A stretch of DNA of 5,700 nucleotides from Gemmatimonadota bacterium (GTDB taxonomy: Bacteria; Gemmatimonadota; Gemmatimonadetes; Gemmatimonadales; GWC2-71-9): positions 1-5,700 of the forward strand of contig JAGGAG010000158.1 of the NCBI GenBank assembly GCA_017889745.1, written 5' to 3'. The notes below the pieces were generated by a model. The model was not told where the DNA came from and did no database searches. It saw nothing but the letters and a program-made list of their open reading frames with translations. Position 1 is the stretch's first letter; every line of letters starts with the position of its first letter. Positions 1 through 4,910 of this stretch are shown piece after piece. The position numbers and the translations under genes were made by a program.

Positions 1-487
1 CCTGGAACGTGGCGGCCACCGTCTGCTCCAGTTCGGGCGACGGTGTCGGCACGATGCCCACCGCCTCCTGTGTCGTGGGATCGAAGGGGGTGCCCACCGG
101 GTCGATACGCTCGAGCCCCGACGACTGAAGTTCCTTCCAGACCTTCTGGTCCACGGCATTGATCGCGATGCGCAGGGCATCCACTGGGGTGGTGGATGGA
201 TCACTGCTCACGGCGCGATGCAGGTCGTCGAGGGCATCGACCAGCTTCGCCACGAGGCCCGCCTGGGCCCGATCGCCAAGCTCATTCCTTTCCCGGAGGG
301 AGCGCTTGCGATAGTTGTCATACTCGGCAGCGAGGCGCACGTAGCGGTCCTGAACCTCCGCCAACTCCTCCTCAAGGCGCTTGATCGCGGAATTCTCGGG
401 CTCCACCGGAAGGCCGGTGGCATCAGCCGCTTCGGTACCCGGGCCGTCAATAGGGCCGGGGCCCGCAAAATCGGGGAATGTGGTCAT
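1..487 (-). CDS. grpE: Nucleotide exchange factor GrpE, N-terminal part (3' end outside window)
   Basis: Co-chaperone that exchanges ADP for ATP on DnaK during protein folding and heat shock. The first 162 codons are visible; the frame runs off the left edge with no stop. Residues 1-34 are a low-complexity, Gly/Pro/acidic, likely disordered tail. From 35 a long coiled-coil helix contains KRLEEELAEVQDRYVRLAAE (36-55), then YDNYRKRSLRERNEL (56-70), the GrpE hallmark. The beta-domain entry GLERIDPVGTPFDPTTQEAV (124-143) fits the family, but Gln140 replaces the His usually found in the FDPxxH motif. ATG at 487 is the only sensible start; no Shine-Dalgarno site precedes it, and a run of C separates it from a -10-like hexamer, so leaderless translation is possible. 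It is separated by 88 bases from cinA, unlike the other genes here, so it probably has its own promoter. dnaJ may follow outside the window, but this is a guess. Confidence 0.93.
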   Translation of the reverse strand, partial: MTTFPDFAGPGPIDGPGTEAADATGLPVEPENSAIKRLEEELAEVQDRYVRLAAEYDNYRKRSLRERNELGDRAQAGLVAKLVDALDDLHRAVSSDPSTTPVDALRIAINAVDQKVWKELQSSGLERIDPVGTPFDPTTQEAVGIVPTPSPELEQTVAATFQ

Positions 488-494
488 AGGGGGG

Positions 495-500
495 AAGATA
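495..500 (-). promoter_or_regulatory. Possible -10 element of a leaderless grpE promoter
   Basis: On the minus strand TATCTT (four of six matches to TATAAT, keeping the first TA and the last T) ends seven bases before the grpE ATG, separated only by CCCCCCT. This spacing would put the transcript start at or next to the A of the ATG, and no ribosome-binding site is present. No convincing -35 hexamer is seen; CTGTCG 16 bases upstream matches TTGACA weakly. No CIRCE inverted repeat is visible in the gap. The idea is an inference from position and from the AT content in GC-rich DNA. Confidence 0.35.
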
Positions 501-555
501 GCAGCAACGGAGATGCCGACAGGAGGTGCCGGAATGGCAGGCGCGGCCCGGTCAG

Positions 556-575
556 GACCCTCCCGGAGCAGGGTC
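556..575 (-). terminator. Hairpin directly after the cinA stop, possible weak terminator
   Basis: Immediately after the cinA TGA, the minus strand has GACCCT and AGGGTC as a perfect six-base inverted repeat around an eight-base loop (GCTCCGGG). No T-run follows (the next bases are CTGACCGGG), so it is not a standard intrinsic terminator. It may stabilise the 3' end of the long transcript or help Rho-dependent ending; it could equally be chance in GC-rich DNA. Confidence 0.3.
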
Positions 576-1823
576 TCAGGGGCTTTGGGTCGCGAGCAGC
601 CGCTGGCGCACCAGGAAGAGCGCAGTCTGGACGGCGCGCGCCCTGACCTCCGGACGGCTGCCGGGGAAAATCGTTTGCCGTACGTGGCTGTCCCCGAGGC
701 CAGCAACGGCGAGGCAGACGGTGCCCGTGGGCTTGTCGGCGGTTCCCCCGCCCGGCCCAGCGATCCCCGTGATCCCGACGCCAACGTCCACGGAAAGCCG
801 GCGCCGCACGCCCTCCGCCATTGCCAGCGCGACCGGCTCGCTCACCGCCCCCTTGAGGCGCAGGAGCTCTGCCGGCACCTCCAGCTCGCCGACCTTCACG
901 CTGTTGTCGTAGGCGATGATCCCGCCGCGGAACACCTCGGAGCTCCCCGGCACGTCGGTGAGCCTTCCGCCCAGCAGGCCACCCGTGCAGGACTCAGCCA
1001 CGCCGATGGTCAGGCCCCGTGCCCGCAGCAAGCCGACCACGATGTCCGCCAGCGTTTCCTCACCCTCGCCATACACGTGCGCGCCGGCGCGGCGCCGGAG
1101 TTCCGCCGCACCGGCGTCGAGCCGTGCATCGCTTTCGGCGGCCTCCGCACCCCAGGACGTGAGCCGCAGGTCCACACCCTCGAGCCCGGGGAGGTACGCA
1201 AGCCCGAGGGGACGCACCGCCGCCTCGATGTCGCCGAGCCGTTCGGCCAGGGTGCTCTCGGGGATCGCGCTGGTGCGCACGGTCCGTGACCGCACGACCA
1301 GGCTCCCTGCCCGTGGTGCGAGGCGCGGCACCACCTCATGCGTGAGGAGGTTTCGCATCTCGATGGGTACCCCGGGAAGCATGATGACCAGGCCACGCGG
1401 TGTCTCGAGCCAGAGGCCGGGCGCCGTGCCCCAGCGGTTCGGCAGCGCGGTGGCCCCGCGCGGCACTTCCGCCTGCGAGCGATTCGTCACTGCCGGCTCC
1501 CGGCCCAGCCGGCGGAAGCGCTCGACGAGGTGATGCCAGATCTCCTCCTGGAACTCGAGCGGCATGTGAAGCAGCTCGGCCACTGCGTGCTTGGTGATGT
1601 CATCCCGGGTGGGGCCGAGCCCGCCGGTCACGAGCACGGTGCCGGCGCGGTCGAGCGCCGCGCCCACGGCGTCCTGGATCGCGTCGCGGTCGTCACCCAC
1701 GGACGTCCGCCGCGTGATCTCGACCCCGATCGAGGCCAGAACGCGCGCGATCTCGGCACTGTTGGTGTCGATGGTGAGGCCGAGCAGGAGCTCGGTGCCG
1801 ACGGTGAGAAGCTCGAGTCGCAT
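576..1823 (-). CDS. cinA: Full-length CinA: N-terminal MoCF-like domain plus C-terminal NMN amidohydrolase (PncC) domain
   Basis: CinA proteins take part in pyridine-nucleotide recycling: the C-terminal PncC-type domain deamidates nicotinamide mononucleotide, and the N-terminal domain (COG1058, molybdopterin-binding-like fold) has ADP-ribose pyrophosphatase activity in studied members. The product has 415 residues, typical length. N-terminal domain: VGTELLLG (8-15) and VLVTGGLGPTRDD (63-75), then LPGVPIEM (149-156). C-terminal domain: GVAESCTGGLLGGRLTDVPG (274-293, with the conserved Ser278 of the ESCTGG motif), FRGGIIAYDNSVK (298-310), GAVSEPVALAMAEG (325-338) and GITGIAGPGGGTADKPTGTV (350-369). 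The ATG at 1823 gives the canonical MRLELLTVGTELLLG start 14 bases after the pgsA stop, although there is no recognisable ribosome-binding site. An open frame continues upstream through pgsA but has no CinA-like sequence. The pgsA-cinA pair is conserved in many bacteria; a competence role is not implied. Confidence 0.97.
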   Translation of the reverse strand: MRLELLTVGTELLLGLTIDTNSAEIARVLASIGVEITRRTSVGDDRDAIQDAVGAALDRAGTVLVTGGLGPTRDDITKHAVAELLHMPLEFQEEIWHHLVERFRRLGREPAVTNRSQAEVPRGATALPNRWGTAPGLWLETPRGLVIMLPGVPIEMRNLLTHEVVPRLAPRAGSLVVRSRTVRTSAIPESTLAERLGDIEAAVRPLGLAYLPGLEGVDLRLTSWGAEAAESDARLDAGAAELRRRAGAHVYGEGEETLADIVVGLLRARGLTIGVAESCTGGLLGGRLTDVPGSSEVFRGGIIAYDNSVKVGELEVPAELLRLKGAVSEPVALAMAEGVRRRLSVDVGVGITGIAGPGGGTADKPTGTVCLAVAGLGDSHVRQTIFPGSRPEVRARAVQTALFLVRQRLLATQSP

Positions 1824-1837
1824 GGCGGGGAGATGGA

Positions 1838-2500
1838 CTACTTGCTGCTGCTGAACAACGCCCTGTTCTTGTACAGGTAGACCCCGAAGGAATACACCGT
1901 CAGCACCACCGCGATCACCAGCGCCACCGCGACGAAGCTGCCGTGGAACTGGTTCCAGAAGTAGGCGTAGCGGTTGTGTTCCCAGCCGAGCGGCTTGCGG
2001 GCGTCGCGAAAGGCGAACCACAGGATCACGGCACCGACGAAGATGTTCTGGAACACGGCCTTGAGCTTGCCCGCGCCCCCGGCGGCGATCACGACTCCCT
2101 TGGCCTTGGCCCAGTGGCGGAAGATCGTCATGGCCAGCTCCCGGCCGATCATCAGTAGCGTGGCCCAGAGCGGAATGCTGCCCCACACCGGGATGCCATA
2201 CTCGGCCTGGCGCTCGCGCGAGATCCAGTAGATCGGGACCAGCGTCGCGAAGAGCAGCAGCTTGTCGGCGATGGGATCGAGGAGCTTGCCCAGGTCGGTG
2301 ACCTCGCCGCGACTTCGGGCGAGGTAGCCGTCGAGCATGTCCGTGAACGCGACCAGCACGAAGACGATGAAGCAGATGAGCTTCGGCCAGTATCCGTCGA
2401 TGAAGGGGAGCAGCGCGATGACGGGCGTGAAGCAGATCCGCACCACCGTGATGATGTTCGCGATGGTCCACACCTTCGTGGACATCTCCGGCGGCGGCAT
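1838..2500 (-). CDS. pgsA: CDP-diacylglycerol-glycerol-3-phosphate 3-phosphatidyltransferase
   Basis: Inner-membrane enzyme that joins CDP-diacylglycerol and glycerol 3-phosphate to make phosphatidylglycerophosphate, the precursor of phosphatidylglycerol and cardiolipin. The CDP-alcohol phosphatidyltransferase signature is complete: D54, D57, G58, A61, R62, G71, D75, D79. The later stretch GRELAMTIFRHWAKAKGVVI (119-138) followed by GKLKAVFQ (144-151) is characteristic of PgsA rather than phosphatidylserine or cardiolipin synthases. About six hydrophobic segments can be seen (roughly 12-34, 39-57, 80-92, 107-128, 147-165, 185-210). At 220 residues it is longer than the usual 180-190; extra sequence lies around 94-106 and 166-187 (Trp/Tyr-rich, including LGWEHNRYAYFWNQFHG). 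ATG at 2500 is one base after the mglA stop; ATG at 2485 (MSTKVWTIANII) gives a start more like typical PgsA, and neither has a good Shine-Dalgarno site. Confidence 0.93.
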   Translation of the reverse strand: MPPPEMSTKVWTIANIITVVRICFTPVIALLPFIDGYWPKLICFIVFVLVAFTDMLDGYLARSRGEVTDLGKLLDPIADKLLLFATLVPIYWISRERQAEYGIPVWGSIPLWATLLMIGRELAMTIFRHWAKAKGVVIAAGGAGKLKAVFQNIFVGAVILWFAFRDARKPLGWEHNRYAYFWNQFHGSFVAVALVIAVVLTVYSFGVYLYKNRALFSSSK

Positions 2501-2501
2501 G

Positions 2502-3176
2502 TCAGCCCAGCGTCTTGACGACGAGCTTGCTCACTGCCTTGAGGGTGTCGAACACGCCTTCGCCCGTCATGGCCACGGCCTCGAAGTACGGGGAGCGCTC
2601 GATCCACTGCCCCTCCTGCTGCTGCACGAGATACTCGCCGGGGCGGAACGGGTCCGGGGTGACCCGCTGTTTCTGCGGGTCCTCCACCGGCCAACCCGGG
2701 TTGAGCGCGGCCTGCAGCTCGGCAATGGGGGCGGCGTTGGGCAGGTCGCGCTTGTTGTACTGGATGACGAAGGGGATGCGCGTCAGGTCGTACCCGTGCT
2801 GCACCATGTTGTCATACAGGTTCTGCATCGCCTCGATGTTCGCCTCGGTGCGCTCGATCTGGCTGTCGGCCACGAACACCACGCCGTCCACCCCTTTGAG
2901 GATCAGCTTGCGCGAGGCGTTGTAGTAGACCTGCCCCGGCACGGTGTAGAGGTGGAACTTGACCTTGAACCCGCGGATGGTGCCCAGGTCCACCGGGAGG
3001 AAGTCGAAGAAGAGAGTGCGCTCCGTCTCCGTCGCCAGGGAAATCATCTTTCCCCGCGCGGTGGGCGCCACCTTCTGGTAGACGTGCTCGAGATTGGTCG
3101 TCTTGCCGCCGAGACCGGGCCCGTAGTACACGAGCTTGCAGTTGATCTCGCGAGACGCATAGTTGATCATCGACAT
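2502..3176 (-). CDS. mglA: MglA family small Ras-like GTPase, with an insertion near the C terminus
   Basis: Prokaryotic small GTPase that sets cell polarity and motility direction in Myxococcus; its role in this organism is unknown. The 224-residue product shows the P-loop GPGLGGKTT (19-27), the switch region TERTLFFDF (51-59) with R53 and T54, the G3 motif TVPGQ (78-82) carrying the MglA-typical Thr instead of Asp and the catalytic-type Q82, and NKRD (141-144, G4). The signature KLILKGVDGVVFVADSQIER (90-109) is nearly identical to what I recall of Myxococcus MglA. Between N159 and the SPYFEAVAMTGEGVFDTLKAV block (195-215) lie about 30 extra residues that Myxococcus MglA (about 195 residues) lacks. 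The start is ATG at 3176, with AGGGAG 8 bases upstream; ATG at 3170 is also in frame. mglB lies 13 bases upstream, and pgsA begins one base after its TGA. Confidence 0.96.
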   Translation of the reverse strand: MSMINYASREINCKLVYYGPGLGGKTTNLEHVYQKVAPTARGKMISLATETERTLFFDFLPVDLGTIRGFKVKFHLYTVPGQVYYNASRKLILKGVDGVVFVADSQIERTEANIEAMQNLYDNMVQHGYDLTRIPFVIQYNKRDLPNAAPIAELQAALNPGWPVEDPQKQRVTPDPFRPGEYLVQQQEGQWIERSPYFEAVAMTGEGVFDTLKAVSKLVVKTLG

Positions 3177-3184
3177 GGACGACG

Positions 3185-3190
3185 CTCCCT
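3185..3190 (-). promoter_or_regulatory. Ribosome-binding site of mglA
   Basis: AGGGAG on the minus strand lies 8 bases before the ATG at 3176 and touches the mglB stop. It decides in favour of this start over the longer in-frame opening that runs into mglB and over the ATG two codons downstream. It gives mglA its own efficient initiation within the operon. Confidence 0.75.
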
Positions 3191-3681
3191 CACACCCCGA
3201 ACAACTTGTCGATCTCGTCTTCGGCATCGCCGAGCAGCCCTGATTCCATCTGCTGGCTCGCCTTCCCCTGGCTGCTGAACATCTCCTCGAATACCCTGAC
3301 CAGTTCCGGCACCGTGGTGCGCACCCGCAGCTTCACCAGGCCGAGCGTCGTGCGATTGTCGAACAGCACCACGAGGATGACCCGCCGCGCCACGTCGGCG
3401 AGGTACATCGACTCCCGCTCGCCCTGATGGAACAGGGCGCCGAACTCGGGTTCGCCCAGCATGCGGGCGAGCTGGTCGTTGGCGCTGAAATCGGCTGCCG
3501 TGAGCGTGGCAAACGCGGTCGAGTCGAACACCGGCGGCTCGCCCACCGTGGCGACGAGCTGCCCGGTGCGGTCGACGATGAGCGCGGTCCGGGCGCTCGA
3601 GTCGGCCAGGAAGACGCTCAGGATGTTCTGGATGCGGCGCGCGTCCTCCTCGCGGAAGGCCCAGCTCGAGGCGCCGCTCAC
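3190..3681 (-). CDS. mglB: MglB-like Roadblock/LC7 protein, regulator of MglA
   Basis: A 163-residue Roadblock/LC7 protein of MglB type. In Myxococcus and Thermus, MglB dimers bind MglA-GTP, stimulate GTP hydrolysis, and mark one cell pole. Family features visible: TALIVDRTGQLVATVG (32-47), the GEPEFGALFHQGERESMY stretch (76-93), and the strongly conserved RVILVVLFDNRTTLGLVKLR (100-119). After a polar linker (136-150) it ends in an acidic helix DAEDEIDKLFGV, resembling the C-terminal helix that in Myxococcus MglB contacts MglA. Its length is close to the roughly 160 residues of known MglB. The start is GTG at 3681, overlapping the previous TGA as GTGA, with AGGGGGA six bases upstream; longer in-frame extensions inside the preceding gene lack conserved sequence. 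mglA follows after 13 bases, the expected mglBA order. Whether it acts as GAP, GEF or only a localiser here cannot be read from sequence. Confidence 0.93.
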   Translation of the reverse strand: MSGASSWAFREEDARRIQNILSVFLADSSARTALIVDRTGQLVATVGEPPVFDSTAFATLTAADFSANDQLARMLGEPEFGALFHQGERESMYLADVARRVILVVLFDNRTTLGLVKLRVRTTVPELVRVFEEMFSSQGKASQQMESGLLGDAEDEIDKLFGV

Positions 3682-3962
3682 GCGGCGTCCCCCTGCCCGA
3701 GCACCCGCGTCATCCGCTCGAGGATCGTGGTCCCGCGGCGCTGCAGCATCGGTATCGGCTCCCACGCCACGTAGTCCCGGAGCCGCGCGAGGGACGCCTG
3801 GCTGGGATGCCGCGCCAGCCAGCTCAGTGCCTGGTGGCGCATGGGAGGCCGGTCATGAAAGAGGTCGGCTCCATGCGACCGCGCCCGGCGCCGGCTCACC
3901 TCGCGCGCGATGGCCATGCCGACCAGGGCGCCGCCCAGCAGTGCCCAGGTGCGCCTGCGCAT
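3678..3962 (-). CDS. Small protein of unknown function with N-terminal hydrophobic segment, between recR and mglB
   Basis: I do not recognise this 94-residue protein. It begins with MRRR, then a 14-residue uncharged stretch (6-19, WALLGGALVGMAIA, with a GxxxxG spacing), then the basic run REVSRRRAR (20-28). This fits a short membrane anchor or signal-anchor with a positively charged flank, although 14 residues is short for a transmembrane helix and no lipobox or signal-peptidase site is clear. Residues 41-86 look like two or three amphipathic helices (RHQALSWLARHPSQASLARL, then WEPIPMLQRRGTTILERM), vaguely HEAT-like but too short to assign. It is probably real: AGGA lies 9 bases before the ATG, it shares one base with the recR stop, and its TGA overlaps the GTG start of mglB (GTGA). 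This tight coupling to mglB suggests, by inference only, a partner or membrane adaptor for MglB/MglA. Confidence 0.75.
   Translation of the reverse strand: MRRRTWALLGGALVGMAIAREVSRRRARSHGADLFHDRPPMRHQALSWLARHPSQASLARLRDYVAWEPIPMLQRRGTTILERMTRVLGQGDAA
3688..3694 (-). promoter_or_regulatory. Ribosome-binding site of mglB
   Basis: AGGGGGA on the minus strand lies six bases before the GTG at 3681, inside the end of the preceding small gene. Together with the GTGA overlap it fixes the mglB start, against an in-frame extension of 28 codons that has no MglB-like sequence. Confidence 0.7.
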
Positions 3963-4552
3963 CAGCGAAGGTCCTGGCGCGCCGTCAGCGCGTGCGCCAG
4001 CGTCACCGTGTCGACATACTCGAGCTCGCCACCCATCGGGAGCCCGCGTGCAAGCCGCGTCACCCGCACCGCGTGGCCGGCCAGCAACTGCTGAATGTAG
4101 GTGGCCGTCACTTCACCCTCCATCGAAGGGTTCGTCGCGAGGATGACCTCCAGCACGCCGTCCTGTTCGACGCGGCGTACCAGTTGCTCCATGCGCAGCG
4201 CCTCGGGGCCCACTCCTTCCAGCGGCGAGAGCCGGCCGCCGAGGACGTGGTACCGCCCGCGGAAGCCGGTCGCGCGATCGACGACCGACACGGCCGACGG
4301 CTCCTCGACGACGCACAGCAGGGTCGGCTCGCGACGGGGGTCGGCGCAGATGGCACACAGCGCCGTTTCGGTGAGGTTGCCGCAGGCGTCGCAGGGGCGC
4401 ACGCGCTCCGCGGCCGCCTGGAGGGCGGCGGCAAGGCGGACGACCTGGTCAGGGGGCTGCTGGAGCAGGTGGAACGTGAGCCGCTGCGCCGTCTTGCGTC
4501 CAATGCCGGGCAGGCGCGCGAGTTCCGTGACCAGTGCCTCGATGACGCTCAC
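3962..4552 (-). CDS. recR: Recombination mediator protein RecR
   Basis: RecR acts with RecO (and RecF) to load RecA onto SSB-coated single-stranded DNA at gaps. The 196-residue product is full length. Visible parts, in order: helix-hairpin-helix LPGIGRKTAQRL (14-25); a four-cysteine zinc finger with C54, C57, C66 and C69; a TOPRIM domain starting at LLCVVEEPS (78-86, acidic EE at 83-84) with YHVLGGRLSPLEGVGPE (101-117) and NPSMEGEVTATYI (141-153); and the C-terminal GLPMGGELEYVD (170-181). All key residues are present. The start is GTG at 4552, seven bases after the ybaB stop, with GAGG immediately adjacent. That spacing is poor for a Shine-Dalgarno site, so translation is probably coupled to ybaB. 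Its TGA stop shares one base with the ATG of the next gene (TGATG). Confidence 0.97.
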   Translation of the reverse strand: MSVIEALVTELARLPGIGRKTAQRLTFHLLQQPPDQVVRLAAALQAAAERVRPCDACGNLTETALCAICADPRREPTLLCVVEEPSAVSVVDRATGFRGRYHVLGGRLSPLEGVGPEALRMEQLVRRVEQDGVLEVILATNPSMEGEVTATYIQQLLAGHAVRVTRLARGLPMGGELEYVDTVTLAHALTARQDLR

Positions 4553-4559
4553 CCTCGGC

Positions 4560-4874
4560 TCAGAGCCCCGGGCCGATGGGCGGCGTCGGCAACTTCTTCA
4601 TCTCGGACTGCACCAGCTCCGCCGCGCGCCGCTGCGCTTCCGCGACCGCGGAGAGCACCAGGTCGGAAAGCAATTCCGCATCACGCCCGGCAAAGGCGTC
4701 GGCATCGATGCGCACGTCGCGAATGTTGCCGCGACCATCGGCCGTTATGCGTACAAGACCGCCGCCGGCCTGGACCTCGAAGGTCCGGTTGGCGAGTTCG
4801 GTCTGGAGTTCCTGAAGGCGACCCTGCCATTGCTGGCCGAGCTGCCACATCTGCTGAAGATCAACCATTGCCAT
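4560..4874 (-). CDS. ybaB: YbaB/EbfC family nucleoid-associated protein
   Basis: Small dimeric DNA-binding protein of the YbaB/EbfC family, 104 residues from the chosen start, within the usual 100-110. It begins with a Gln-rich amphipathic helix, followed by the family core AGGGLVRITADGRGNIRDVRID, and a second long helix containing DLVLSAVAEAQRRAAELVQSEM. The tail is Pro/Gly-rich (PTPPIGPGL), as in many homologues. I chose the ATG at 4874 because GGTGG lies 8 bases upstream; a GTG at 4886 is in frame and would add four residues, and an ATG at 4868 is also possible. It starts about 36 bases after the dnaX stop and ends 7 bases before the recR start. Members bind DNA as homodimers and their genes recur between dnaX and recR, suggesting a link to replication or repair, although the precise role is unsettled in most bacteria. 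Confidence 0.93.
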   Translation of the reverse strand: MAMVDLQQMWQLGQQWQGRLQELQTELANRTFEVQAGGGLVRITADGRGNIRDVRIDADAFAGRDAELLSDLVLSAVAEAQRRAAELVQSEMKKLPTPPIGPGL

Positions 4875-4882
4875 GTTCGCTG

Positions 4883-4887
4883 CCACC
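4883..4887 (-). promoter_or_regulatory. Probable ribosome-binding site of ybaB
   Basis: GGTGG on the minus strand lies 8 bases before the ATG at 4874 and overlaps the alternative GTG start at 4886. It favours the ATG start, but the match to the anti-Shine-Dalgarno sequence is imperfect. Confidence 0.45.
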
Positions 4888-4910
4888 GGCCAGGGGAAAA
4901 AAGCTCCGCC

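Noticed and set aside
488..575. CIRCE operator or heat-shock sigma promoter ahead of grpE
   Set aside because: I found no TTAGCACTC/GAGTGCTAA inverted repeat and no convincing heat-shock -35 element in the 88-base gap.
381..1289. 302-codon plus-strand open frame opposite grpE start and cinA
   Set aside because: The minus strand carries convincing GrpE and CinA motifs; the plus-strand product is low-complexity and domain-free.
1824..2471. Upstream in-frame extension of cinA by 216 codons, suggesting a fusion protein
   Set aside because: The extension overlaps pgsA in another frame and is His/Arg-rich without any motif, while CinA begins canonically at the ATG at 1823.
2337..3278. 313-codon plus-strand open frame opposite pgsA and mglA
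   Set aside because: It is antisense to two well-supported genes, and its product is rich in His, Arg, Leu and Val with no motif; a high-GC shadow.
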